From Hyphomonas sp. (GTDB taxonomy: Bacteria > Pseudomonadota > Alphaproteobacteria > Caulobacterales > Hyphomonadaceae), in the NCBI RefSeq assembly GCF_013823385.1, contig NZ_PNMA01000023.1, positions 1-62,156 of the forward strand: DNA of 62,156 nucleotides, read 5' to 3'. Each line of letters starts with the position of its first letter. The first letter of the stretch is position 1. A program made the translations under genes and the position numbers. Below are positions 7,823-15,608 of the stretch, piece after piece. Below the pieces are notes generated by a model. The model was given only the letters and a program-made list of their open reading frames with translations, searched no databases and had not been told where the DNA came from.

Positions 7823-8134
7823 CTATTTGTTTGCTTGAATGAATTGAGTGGCAAACTTGACGTTGTAGGCGTGAAAATCACCCTCAGGTGTTAAAACCAG
7901 TTCCGTGATATTTTCGCGTTGAAATGAATCCAGTTTCGCCGTGTCATTTACGCTCAGGCTTACAGTAAGCGCACCATCAATCTCCTCAATCGTTTTGAAA
8001 TCATACTCCACAAGACGACCGAAACATGTGATTTCACCGCCTGAGATTGCCAACTCTGTGGATGCGTCATCAATATCCACCCAGCGCCCCTGCATTTCGT
8101 CTGGCAATGATGCAGCCCTGTCGATCTTCGTCAC
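7823..8134 (-). CDS. Hypothetical protein
   Basis: 103 residues, MTKIDRAASLPDEMQGRWVD at the start and a Lys-ending C-terminus. No signal peptide, membrane segment or known motif is seen. The composition (ITCFGRLVEYDFKTIEEIDG, then ITELVLTPEGDFHAY) suggests a small beta-rich lipocalin-like or immunity-type fold, but that is a guess. The gene is clearly lower in GC than its surroundings and stands alone between two copies of the repeated terminator, consistent with an acquired cassette. A weak GGAGG (plus-strand CCTCC) lies about 8 bases before the ATG. Confidence 0.65.
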   Translation of the reverse strand: MTKIDRAASLPDEMQGRWVDIDDASTELAISGGEITCFGRLVEYDFKTIEEIDGALTVSLSVNDTAKLDSFQRENITELVLTPEGDFHAYNVKFATQFIQANK

Positions 8135-8250
8135 CCGGTGGCCTCCGTAAATTCAAACATGCGCAAGATATTAGAGAAATCTAGCAAAAGAGCGAAGGTA
8201 TGATTTGTGTGCCTGCGATTGCTTTTTCTGGAAGTGAATCGAGAAAGAGA

Positions 8251-8279
8251 AACGGCCACTCCGGGGAGTGGCCGTTTTT
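8251..8279. terminator. Intrinsic terminator, copy 3
   Basis: Third copy of the AACGGCCACTCC...GGAGTGGCCGTT hairpin, with TTTTTGTTTTT on the plus strand. The nearest gene ending here is the enoyl-CoA hydratase on the minus strand (stop at 8302); in that direction the tract is TTTCTCTTT, which is weaker. No plus-strand gene ends just before it, so an unannotated plus-strand transcript or bidirectional use is possible. Confidence 0.8.
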
Positions 8280-8301
8280 GTTTTTAGCGGGTCTGGGGCA
8301 C

Positions 8302-9066
8302 TTACTTGCCCTTCCAGACGGGGGCGCGTTTTTCGATGAAGGCTTTGGGGCCTTCTTTATAGTCTTCGGTGTTGATGATGCTGGCGAAGGCGACGCCGGA
8401 GTCTTTCCAGAGTTCTTCGTCGGTTTTGGCTGTCGCGCTGATCGCGACGGCGCGGCTGGCGGCGACGGCGAGGGGGGCGTTGGCGGTGATGCGGGCGGCG
8501 AGCTTTTCGGCCTCCATCATCACTTCGGCTTCCGGGACGACCTTGTTGACCATGCCGAGCTCGTAAGCGCGCTGGGAGGAGAGTGGGTCACCCGTCAGGA
8601 TGGCTTCCAGGGCGACGGCCTTGCCGATCTGGCGGGGCAGGCGGAAGAGGCCGCCGGCGCCGGCGACGAGCGAGCGTTTGACTTCCGGCAGGCCGAAATT
8701 GGTGTCGTCGGCGGCGATGATCATGTCGCAGGAGAGGGCGATCTCGGTGCCGCCTGCGAGGGCCGAACCGGTGATCGCGGCGATGAGCGGCTTGGTGCGC
8801 TCGCGGCGGGCGATGCCGGCGAAACCGCCTTTCTTGGTGGAGAGGGCGCCGCCATTGCCGGCGGAGATTTCTTTGAGGTCAGCGCCTGCGCAGAAGGCCT
8901 TGCCGACGGCGGTGAGGATGCCGACCCAGACTTCGGGGTCTGCTTCCATCTGGTCGAGCGCGGCTTCCATTGTGGCGGCCATTTCGCCGTTGATGGCATT
9001 GCGGGCTTCCGGGCGGTTCATCGTGATGATCGCGACGTGGCCTTTTTTGACGTATTCGACGGGCAT
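8302..9066 (-). CDS. Enoyl-CoA hydratase/isomerase (crotonase family)
   Basis: 254 residues, typical crotonase length. It would hydrate 2-enoyl-CoA to 3-hydroxyacyl-CoA. The oxyanion-hole strands are FCAGADLKE and GSALAGGTEIAL. Both Glu residues of the hydratase active site are present: AGGTE and FGLPEVKRSL. This argues for a true hydratase rather than an isomerase. It is divergent from the acyl-CoA dehydrogenase pair, suggesting one beta-oxidation-like pathway for a branched, cyclic or side-chain acyl-CoA; the substrate is not predictable. ATG at 9066. Confidence 0.92.
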   Translation of the reverse strand: MPVEYVKKGHVAIITMNRPEARNAINGEMAATMEAALDQMEADPEVWVGILTAVGKAFCAGADLKEISAGNGGALSTKKGGFAGIARRERTKPLIAAITGSALAGGTEIALSCDMIIAADDTNFGLPEVKRSLVAGAGGLFRLPRQIGKAVALEAILTGDPLSSQRAYELGMVNKVVPEAEVMMEAEKLAARITANAPLAVAASRAVAISATAKTDEELWKDSGVAFASIINTEDYKEGPKAFIEKRAPVWKGK

Positions 9067-9087
9067 TGGTTCGTGTCTCCCTTAAAC

Positions 9088-9169
9088 TGAGTGGCGCCCA
9101 GCTAAGAGGGTTTCCGCAACGTCGCGCAAGAACCCCTCTTGCGCGACGTTGGGGCAAGGCGCCACAGAG
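9088..9169. promoter_or_regulatory. Long inverted repeat in the divergent promoter region of the acyl-CoA genes
   Basis: At 9117-9151 there is a perfect 15-base inverted repeat, CAACGTCGCGCAAGA - ACCCC - TCTTGCGCGACGTTG. It is enclosed by a second, outer repeat (TGGCGCC near 9092-9098 and GGCGCCA near 9158-9164), so the whole element spans about 80 bases and fills the gap between the two divergent starts. It could be an operator, an mRNA leader hairpin, or another genomic palindromic repeat. Confidence 0.6.
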
Positions 9170-9176
9170 TTGTGTC

Positions 9177-10370
9177 ATGAAGCTGACACTCGACCCCCAA
9201 TATGAAGCCTTTCGCGCAGAGGTCTCCCAGACCCTTGCGAAGAACGCCCACCTTGCGCCGACGGCGGATGACAAGGGGTATAAGAACCCCAAGCGCCTCG
9301 CCTGGCAGAAATTCCTGATCGAGAATGGCCTCGCGGCCCGCACGATCCCGAAGGAATATGGCGGATACGGCGCCGAGCCGGACATCCTGAAAGCGCGCAT
9401 CATTGCCGAGGAGTTTGCCCGATCCGGCCTGCCGGGGCCGATGGCGGGGCAGGGCATTTCGATGTTCGTGCCGACGCTGCTGGAGCTGGGCACCGAAGCG
9501 CAGAAGCAGGCCTATATCCGCCCGACGATCCATGGCGAGATGATCTGGTGCCAGGGCTATTCCGAACCAGGCGCAGGCTCTGACCTCGCCGCGCTGCGCA
9601 CCTCGGCTGTGGAAGACGGCGACCATTACATCATCAACGGCTCGAAGATCTGGACCTCGACGGCGAAACAGGCCGACATGATCTTCTGCCTTGTACGGAC
9701 TGATCCCAATGCCAAGAAGCATGAGGGGATCACCTATATCACCTTCCCGATGAGCACGCCGGGCATCGAGGTGCGCCCGCTGGTCGACATGACGGGCACG
9801 GCGAACTTCAACGAGGTGTTCTTCACCGATGTGCGCGTGCCCAAGAGCGGCGTGATTTTTGCGCCCAACAAGGGCTGGCAGGTGGCGAATGCCACGCTGA
9901 CGCATGAGCGCGGGATGCTGGGCGACCCGAACGCGACCAAGGCGCGTCTGCTGGAACTCATTGCGCTGATGAAGACCGAGACGGTGAACGGTGAGCGGCT
10001 GATCGACAATCCGATGCTGCGCGACCGGCTGATGAAGCTGCAGGCGGAAGTGTATGCGATGCAGGCGAACGGCCTGCGCATCACGACGAGCCGCCTGCAG
10101 GGGCAGCCGGCGGGGCTGGCGGGGCTGGTGGTGAAACTGCAGGGGTGTGATCTCAATCATGAGATTGCGCGCCTGGCGATCGATGCGCTGGGGGAACTCG
10201 GCATCCTCTATGAGGAGGGCGAGCATCTGCGCAGCGGGGGCACCTGGCAGTGGCGCTATATGTACGATCTCGGACTGATCATCGGGGGCGGGACCGCCCA
10301 GATCCAGAAGAACATCATTGCGGAACGCGGCCTCGACATGCCGCGTGAGCCGAAGCTCGCAAAGGCGTAA
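9177..10370 (+). CDS. Acyl-CoA dehydrogenase, large partner
   Basis: 397-residue FAD enzyme of the acyl-CoA dehydrogenase family that would make a 2-enoyl-CoA. Motifs include QGYSEPGAGSDLAALRTSA (FAD/substrate loop), IWTSTAKQADMIFCLVRTD, and the C-terminal IGGGTAQIQKNIIAERGL. The usual catalytic Glu in the YEGT position of that motif is Gly here. The second dehydrogenase begins 5 bases after its stop, so the two probably form a heteromeric (alpha2beta2) enzyme as known for steroid side-chain FadE pairs. The ATG at 9177 is used; an open frame upstream to 9066 crosses the palindrome and is non-coding. Confidence 0.9.
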   Translation: MKLTLDPQYEAFRAEVSQTLAKNAHLAPTADDKGYKNPKRLAWQKFLIENGLAARTIPKEYGGYGAEPDILKARIIAEEFARSGLPGPMAGQGISMFVPTLLELGTEAQKQAYIRPTIHGEMIWCQGYSEPGAGSDLAALRTSAVEDGDHYIINGSKIWTSTAKQADMIFCLVRTDPNAKKHEGITYITFPMSTPGIEVRPLVDMTGTANFNEVFFTDVRVPKSGVIFAPNKGWQVANATLTHERGMLGDPNATKARLLELIALMKTETVNGERLIDNPMLRDRLMKLQAEVYAMQANGLRITTSRLQGQPAGLAGLVVKLQGCDLNHEIARLAIDALGELGILYEEGEHLRSGGTWQWRYMYDLGLIIGGGTAQIQKNIIAERGLDMPREPKLAKA

Positions 10371-10375
10371 GGCAC

Positions 10376-11416
10376 ATGGAATTTGCACTTTCTGAAGACC
10401 AGCGCATGCTGCAGGACAGCCTGAAGGGCGTCCTCAATGAGACCGCTTCCCTTGACCGTATCCGGAAGATCGCCGTGGGCGATGCTGGAGAAGCCGCTAT
10501 TCTGGACGGGGCGCTGACGGAGTTTGGCCTGGCCGCGCTGATGGTGCCGGAGGCGGCCGGCGGGCTGGGCCTCGGCGCGCTGGATGCCTGCCTTGTGCAG
10601 GAGGCGCTGGGCTATAATGTGGCGCCCTCGCGCTTCCTGGCGACGGCCGTGGCGGCCAAGGCGCTGGCGGGGAAGGCAGACCTTCTGATCGCCAGCGGCG
10701 AGGCGAAGTTTGCGCTGGCGCTGACGGAGGTTTCCTCCCGGCGCGATGGGGCGGGCGTGGAGCTGAAGGGCGGCAAGCTGAGCGGCAAGTCCCTGCTGGC
10801 ACAATCAGTGGACGGGGCAACGCATATCCTGGTGGCCGATACCGCCGGGGCGTGGCATTCGGTTTCCGCGATGGATGCAGGCGTGACCGTGATGCAGACA
10901 ATTGACCGGACACGGACGTTCCATGAAGTGACGCTGGATGGGGCAGAGCCGCTGGCGAGCGTGACACCCGCCGCGGAAGTGCTGGCGCTGGCGCGGCTGC
11001 TGGTGGCGGCTGATACCCTCGGCGCGGCGCAGGCGATGATCGACAAGGCGGTGGCCTATGCCAAGGAACGCCAGCAGTTTGGCCGGGTGATCGGTTCGTT
11101 CCAGGCGGTGAAGCATATGTGCGCCGAGATGGCGGCAAAGCTGGAGCCGGCGCGCGCGCTGATCTGGCACGCGGCCCATGCGCTGGACATTGCCGACGAG
11201 GAAGGCCCGATGATGGCCAACCTTGCCAAGGCGCATCTGGCGGAGGTGGGCACCTTCGTGGCGCGCACCGCTACCGAGGTGCATGGCGGGATGGGCTTCA
11301 CCGATCTTGTTGGCCTCCACTACTGGTACAAGCGCATCGGCGTGAACCGGCAATTGCTGGGCAGCCCGGAGCAGGCGCGCCAGGCGGCGGCCGAGTTGCA
11401 AGGACTGGTTGTGTAA
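10376..11416 (+). CDS. Acyl-CoA dehydrogenase, small partner
   Basis: 346 residues, shorter than a homotetrameric family member. The N-terminal helical domain is MEFALSEDQRMLQDSLKGVL. The middle beta domain is poorly conserved and lacks the clear FAD-binding loop of the partner. The C-terminal helical domain keeps YAKERQQFGRVIGSFQAVKH and TATEVHGGMGFTDLVGLHYW. Its start lies 5 bases beyond the stop of the upstream dehydrogenase. This arrangement, one well conserved and one divergent subunit, is typical of two-subunit acyl-CoA dehydrogenases for bulky substrates. Confidence 0.88.
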   Translation: MEFALSEDQRMLQDSLKGVLNETASLDRIRKIAVGDAGEAAILDGALTEFGLAALMVPEAAGGLGLGALDACLVQEALGYNVAPSRFLATAVAAKALAGKADLLIASGEAKFALALTEVSSRRDGAGVELKGGKLSGKSLLAQSVDGATHILVADTAGAWHSVSAMDAGVTVMQTIDRTRTFHEVTLDGAEPLASVTPAAEVLALARLLVAADTLGAAQAMIDKAVAYAKERQQFGRVIGSFQAVKHMCAEMAAKLEPARALIWHAAHALDIADEEGPMMANLAKAHLAEVGTFVARTATEVHGGMGFTDLVGLHYWYKRIGVNRQLLGSPEQARQAAAELQGLVV

Positions 11417-11492
11417 TTCCGCCAGGCCTCAAAAAAACACAATCAAGCCGCGAGTTTTGGCTTGCGATTAACCATGGGTTGTGTAATCAACT

Positions 11493-11525
11493 CTGCAGAA
11501 TGCACGCACTGGTCGTATTCTGCAG
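11493..11525 (+). promoter_or_regulatory. Inverted repeat next to the ribosome site of the 11535 gene
   Basis: A perfect 9-base inverted repeat, CTGCAGAAT - 15 bases - ATTCTGCAG, ends directly at the AGGGG ribosome site, ten bases before the ATG at 11535. As DNA it could be an operator; as mRNA it forms a stem-loop that would limit ribosome access. Confidence 0.5.
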
Positions 11526-11534
11526 GGGTGATTT

Positions 11535-12089
11535 ATGTCTGAAATCTTGATCGACTATGCGCGGCTGGCAAAGCGCGCGGATGAGTTTGGTTTTCGCCGG
11601 GGGGAATTCCTGGAGCTGAAGGCGGGCCTGCGCCTTGCCGAGGAGCTGACCGGGCAAACAATGGCGACGCCGGAATCGATCACCTGGATCGACAGCCTGA
11701 CGGGCATGACCGGCTGGGTGACGGGCGATCCGGTGGACGGGATTTTCATTTCCGTGCCGCTGTCCAGCGCGGGGGTGGCGGCGGTGCGCGATGGCAGCTT
11801 TGTGCCCGCCTGGCCCTCGCTGGGCCATATCTGCTGTGAGGGAGAGCCCTGCGGCGGCATCTATATCGGCGTCTATGCCGGGGCTAACAAGGAGGCGCGC
11901 CGCCGGGTGATGATGGCGGCGGCGGTGATCCGGGTGGACGGCTTTGCTTCGGTGCCCTGTTTTGCGCGCGGGGCGACGGAGGATGGCAAGCGGTCGATGG
12001 CGTCGCTGGGCTTTCAGCCGATTGAGGGGGGGCTCAGCGATCTCTGGGGGCAGGAGCCGTTGCCGCAATCGCGGGAGGACGCTGCTTGA
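11535..12089 (+). CDS. Hypothetical protein, acyltransferase-like C-terminus
   Basis: 184 residues. The C-terminal half (GIYIGVYAGANKEARRRVMM, then ATEDGKRSMASLGFQPIEGG) resembles the acetyl-CoA-binding helix and the last strands of a GNAT fold, but a canonical pyrophosphate loop is not clear. HICCEGEPCGGIY carries three Cys close together. It is translationally coupled to the next gene (TTGA overlap), which also looks GNAT-like, so the two may work as partners. An inverted repeat overlaps the ribosome-binding region. No family recognised. Confidence 0.7.
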   Translation: MSEILIDYARLAKRADEFGFRRGEFLELKAGLRLAEELTGQTMATPESITWIDSLTGMTGWVTGDPVDGIFISVPLSSAGVAAVRDGSFVPAWPSLGHICCEGEPCGGIYIGVYAGANKEARRRVMMAAAVIRVDGFASVPCFARGATEDGKRSMASLGFQPIEGGLSDLWGQEPLPQSREDAA

Positions 12090-12715
12090 GCCGCTATCCG
12101 TCGATTGGAGAGCTGGTGCTGGCGCGGCCCTTGCCGGAAGGGGCGCTGGAGGCGTTTTCGGCGCGCCCGGCGCGGACGCTGGAAGAGTATCAGCAGGCGA
12201 TGGCGATCCGCGCGGCGGTCTATATGGCCGAGCAGGATTGCCCGTATGAGGAAGAGTATGACGGCAATGACTTTACCGCCACGCATATGGTGGTCTATGC
12301 CGGGGCGCGGCCGATCGGCACGATCCGTGTACGGTGGTTTGCGGGATTTGCCAAGGTGGAGCGGACCTCGATTCTGCCGCCCTTCCGGGGAACGCCGGCG
12401 CTGAAAGTGTTGCTGGCGGAGACGTTCGAGATCATTGCGCGCAAGGGATACCGGCTGGCGCTGGCACAGATACAGGCGCGGCTGTGGCCGACCTGGAGCC
12501 GGGTGTTCCGCTGCCGGCTTGTGAACGGGCGGCCGGGGTTTGCCTTTTCGGGATATGAGTATGCCGAGATGGAGATCCCCGTGCCGCGCCATCCGGAGAC
12601 GTTGGGCGTGCGCGCTGATCCGCTGCAGGTGATCCGGCCGGAGGGGGCCTGGGACGAGCCGGGGGTGCTGGACAAGTCTGCCGGGCGGCCGACGGATGGG
12701 GCGCAGGCGGCGTAG
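12086..12715 (+). CDS. GNAT-fold acyltransferase-like protein
   Basis: 209 residues from TTG 12086, which overlaps the stop of the previous gene. The N-terminal part (EYQQAMAIRAAVYMAEQDCP, then HMVVYAGARPIGTIRVRWF) has the arrangement of N-acyltransferases of the FeeM / autoinducer-synthase-like GNAT branch. KVERTSILPPFRGTPALKVL is the core strand and cofactor loop. A DNA stem-loop is not seen within it. The substrate, perhaps an acyl-ACP or acyl-CoA donor, is unknown. The C-terminal 40 residues are Pro/Gly-rich and probably disordered. Confidence 0.7.
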   Translation: MSRYPSIGELVLARPLPEGALEAFSARPARTLEEYQQAMAIRAAVYMAEQDCPYEEEYDGNDFTATHMVVYAGARPIGTIRVRWFAGFAKVERTSILPPFRGTPALKVLLAETFEIIARKGYRLALAQIQARLWPTWSRVFRCRLVNGRPGFAFSGYEYAEMEIPVPRHPETLGVRADPLQVIRPEGAWDEPGVLDKSAGRPTDGAQAA

Positions 12716-12861
12716 GGCGGGATGTTGTCCCGGAGGGCGCGCCCGTGACACCGGGGGCATTTTGCGGGTTGGGTGCTTGTCATCCCGGGCGGCGCGGGCC
12801 ACAACAACGTTGACATTCGCCCGATGCGGATGTGCGTGTTTTGGTCTGCGAGGGATTGCTC

Positions 12862-13497
12862 ATGTCCGACATGATTCAGAGGCTGGATGCGGCGGCGAAG
12901 GCGGCGCCGGTTGTGCCGGTGCTGGTGGTGGATGCGGCGGCGTCGGCAGCGTCTCTGGCGATGGCGCTGGAAGAGGCGGGCGTGACGATTGCCGAGGTGA
13001 CCCTGCGCACGGCGGACGGACTGAAGGTAATCGAGGCGATGCGCAAGGCGGCGCCGGGGCTGATCGTCGGGGCGGGCACGGTGCTGTCCGGGCGGGATGT
13101 TGAGGCGGCGCTGAATGCGGGGGCGGAGTTCCTTGTATCGCCGGGCATGTCACCCGGCTTGCGCGCGGCGCTGGGCGGGCGGGAGCATCTGATGATCCCC
13201 GGCGTGGCGACGGCGAGCGAGGCGATGGCGCGCTCCGAAGAAGGATTTCAGCGGCTGAAGCTGTTTCCGGCGGCGATCGCGGGCGGGGTTCCAGCGCTGA
13301 AGGCGCTGGCCGGGCCGCTGCCGCATCTGAAATTCATGCCCACGGGTGGCATTACGGAAGGCGAAGTGCCGTCTTATCTGGCCCTGCCGAATGTGTTTGC
13401 GGTGGGCGGTTCCTGGATTGCGGGGCAGGCCGATATCGCGGCGGGCAATTGGGCGAAGATCACGGCCACAGCGCGGCGCCTGCTGACGCCGGCCTGA
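12862..13497 (+). CDS. eda: 2-dehydro-3-deoxy-phosphogluconate aldolase
   Basis: 211-residue class I aldolase that cleaves KDPG to pyruvate and glyceraldehyde 3-phosphate in the Entner-Doudoroff pathway. The family landmarks are all present: AEVTLRTADGLKVIEAM with the catalytic Glu and Arg, GAGTVLS, the Schiff-base Lys in RLKLFPA, and KFMPTGGI. The ATG at 12862 is preferred, with GAGGG 7 bases upstream; an in-frame start at 12832 would add ten residues without a ribosome site. It stands alone; the other Entner-Doudoroff genes are not in this window. It converges on the flippase gene. Confidence 0.93.
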   Translation: MSDMIQRLDAAAKAAPVVPVLVVDAAASAASLAMALEEAGVTIAEVTLRTADGLKVIEAMRKAAPGLIVGAGTVLSGRDVEAALNAGAEFLVSPGMSPGLRAALGGREHLMIPGVATASEAMARSEEGFQRLKLFPAAIAGGVPALKALAGPLPHLKFMPTGGITEGEVPSYLALPNVFAVGGSWIAGQADIAAGNWAKITATARRLLTPA

Positions 13498-13514
13498 CGG
13501 CCGGGGCCCGTCAG
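13494..13514. terminator. Hairpin spanning the two convergent stop codons
   Basis: CTGACGG - CCGGGGC - CCGTCAG: a perfect 7-base stem, and GC-rich. It covers the TGA of eda and the TGA of the flippase gene, which are only 13 bases apart. It lacks a T-tract, so termination by this hairpin alone is uncertain. Confidence 0.45.
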
Positions 13515-15043
13515 CGGATGCCGAAGCGCGCGAGTTTCGGTTTGATCTTCCCGGCGACATTCATGACCGACCGCTCGATACCTTCGGGGCGGCCGCTGAC
13601 GATCCAGAGCAGCGTGTGGGCCGCAGCATAGGCGAGCGCGCCGGTGAGCGACAGGACGCCGACCGTGAGCACATCTCCGAAGAAGGTGCCGGAAGACTCT
13701 GCCATCGGGCGCACGGCGAGGACCACGCCGATCATGATGGCGGTGGCCAGGATCGACCGGCTGAAATTCTTTACCTGGTCGACGATGCTGATCTGGATCA
13801 GCCCCTTGAGGAAATAGAGATTGATGACCGTGGCGATGAAGGTGGAGACCGCATAGGCGGCCAGGAAGCCGATGAAGTCGTAAAGCCAGGTGCCCAGAAG
13901 CAGCAAGCTCACCTGGAGCACCAGCACGACCACATCGCGCTTCAGCATCAGATTTGTGCGGCTCAGCGCCATGGCGACCGAGCGGATCGGGCCGGTGGCG
14001 AGCAGCAGGCCGGTGCAGGGCGCATAGAACTGGACGATGACGATCGCCAGCTCCCAGCCGGGGCCCAGCAGCAGCGGGATCAGCGGATCGGCCACCAGCG
14101 CGAGGCCGAAGCCTACCGGCATGGCGAGGGCGACCGTGGCTGACTGCGCCTTCAGATAGGCATGGCGGAAGCGGTAGATATCGTCGGAGAGCCGGCTGAA
14201 AGCGGAGAACAGGGACCGCATGATCGGCACGAGGATAAGGTAGGAGATGTCGGAGGACAGCTTGTTGCCGATATGGACCTGACCGAGCGTGCCCTGGCCA
14301 AACCGGCGGCCGGCGATCAGGTTTACGCTTTCGGCCGTCAGGCGGCTGACGATCATGCTGAGGCCAAGCCAGATGGAATAGTCGAACAGCCGTTTGGGTG
14401 ACCTCAGGGAGAGGCGCGGCAGCTTTCGATAGGTGAGGTAGGTCAGGATCATCGCGGCCAAGGTGCCGGCGATCAGGCCGATGACGAAGGCCCAGTAGGA
14501 TTTCCAGATCAGCGCCACCGAAACGCTGACGATCACCTGAACCGTCTTGGAGATGATTTCGGTGATCACATCCCAGGTGAAGTTCAATGAACGGGCGAAA
14601 TTCTCAAAATACGGATTTCTCAGCCCAAAGAGCATCACGTTCAGGGTGAGCGCGATGATGACGCCGGAAACTTCCGGCATGTTGAATATCATCGCCATGG
14701 GCTGGGCGATGGCGATAAGCAGCAGGGCTACCAGAATGGAACGGATGATCGAGATGGTCCAGGCGGTATCGAACTCGTCATCGGTGGGCGACTGGAGGGC
14801 AATCAGGGCCTGGGTCACGGGCAGATCGAGCAGGCCGGCGAGAATGCCCATGATCGCCATGGCGAGCGCGATGACCCCGAAATCTTCCGGCACCAGGATC
14901 CGCGCCAGAATGATTGTTCCAGCAAAACCAAGGCCATAGCTGGATATCTTCGCAAGGCCGAGCCAGGCAGCAGCCCGCAGCACCTGCCGGGAGGATACCT
15001 CTTGTTCGGGGGCCGGGGCCGCCGGGCTCTGATCACTGGTCAT
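13511..15043 (-). CDS. Wzx-type lipopolysaccharide/exopolysaccharide flippase
   Basis: About 510 residues with 12-14 hydrophobic segments, of the MATE/MOP flippase superfamily (polysaccharide transporter family). It would flip undecaprenyl-linked sugar repeats across the inner membrane. The N-terminus after a Pro/Ala-rich tail reads QVLRAAAWLGLAKISSYGLG, then ILARILVPEDFGVIALAMAI, a classic family opening. The ATG at 15043 is chosen; an in-frame TTG at 15115 would add 24 residues. It lies just upstream of, and divergent from, the NRPS/PKS operon, while the matching polymerase and glycosyltransferases are 12-23 kb away on the other side. Confidence 0.88.
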   Translation of the reverse strand: MTSDQSPAAPAPEQEVSSRQVLRAAAWLGLAKISSYGLGFAGTIILARILVPEDFGVIALAMAIMGILAGLLDLPVTQALIALQSPTDDEFDTAWTISIIRSILVALLLIAIAQPMAMIFNMPEVSGVIIALTLNVMLFGLRNPYFENFARSLNFTWDVITEIISKTVQVIVSVSVALIWKSYWAFVIGLIAGTLAAMILTYLTYRKLPRLSLRSPKRLFDYSIWLGLSMIVSRLTAESVNLIAGRRFGQGTLGQVHIGNKLSSDISYLILVPIMRSLFSAFSRLSDDIYRFRHAYLKAQSATVALAMPVGFGLALVADPLIPLLLGPGWELAIVIVQFYAPCTGLLLATGPIRSVAMALSRTNLMLKRDVVVLVLQVSLLLLGTWLYDFIGFLAAYAVSTFIATVINLYFLKGLIQISIVDQVKNFSRSILATAIMIGVVLAVRPMAESSGTFFGDVLTVGVLSLTGALAYAAAHTLLWIVSGRPEGIERSVMNVAGKIKPKLARFGIR

Positions 15044-15569
15044 GCGCGTATCTTTGTGTGTTTCACTTCGAAACGTAATCCGGAAGGCAGGGTCAGTATG
15101 AGATTCTTGTGCCAAGGCTCATGCCTGCTTCCTGCGAGGTTGAGTAGAGGCGAGCCAAGTGTTTCGGAAGTCTGAAGATTTTGGGCGTTTGGGCGCTCTG
15201 GCGGCGCAGGCGGGAGACGGGCGCCATCCTCTGGTTTAAATCCTGCATGGTGTATCCCCGTGCCGGCCGGGGAGGAGAGGCAGGCAGAAATCTGCCGGTA
15301 TGCGCAACATTCCGGAGTGCGGCCGGGCAGAAAGTGTGAAGGCATATCATCCTCTGTTGATACCCGGCCGGAGGGGCCGGGCAGGCAGGACGATGAGGGA
15401 TCAGGCGAAGGGGAAACCATCTGCTGGGAGGAAAGCGGGAGGCGCATTCGGCCTCTTTCGATCAAATTTCAGCTTATAATTTTTACCAAACCTGACCGAA
15501 TGTCGACTAGGGAGAAATACCGCTGGCTTGATCGATGCTTAACGTCGAGGTAGCCTCGCGGAGGGGAAA
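15044..15569. other. Long intergenic region between the flippase and the NRPS operon
   Basis: About 525 bases with no supported gene; open frames here have no ribosome site and no recognisable product. Base composition falls toward 15480-15545, where TTATAATTTTTACC and neighbouring AT-rich sequence could hold the operon promoter, but I cannot place a start site. A small hairpin CGAGG-TAG-CCTCG lies at 15546-15558, immediately before the leader ribosome site. No regulator gene is nearby. Confidence 0.6.
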
Positions 15570-15608
15570 ATGTTTTTAGTAAAAACACGTATAGTGGGTG
15601 GTTCGTGA
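15570..15608 (+). CDS. Putative 12-residue leader peptide coupled to the NRPS gene
   Basis: An ATG at 15570 is preceded by GGAGGGG with ideal spacing and opens a 12-codon frame, MFLVKTRIVGGS. Its TGA overlaps the GTG start of the 1516-residue synthetase (GTGA). The synthetase itself has no good ribosome site, so ribosomes finishing the leader could re-initiate on it. The start of the leader also contains the small palindrome GTTTTT-AGT-AAAAAC. The coding potential of so short a frame cannot be proved from sequence; the ribosome site and overlap are the evidence. Confidence 0.5.
   Translation: MFLVKTRIVGGS

Noticed and set aside
15040..15465. A 141-codon minus-strand frame in the flippase-NRPS gap
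   Set aside because: No ribosome site, Ser/Pro-rich random-looking product, and it overlaps the flippase start; treated as non-coding.
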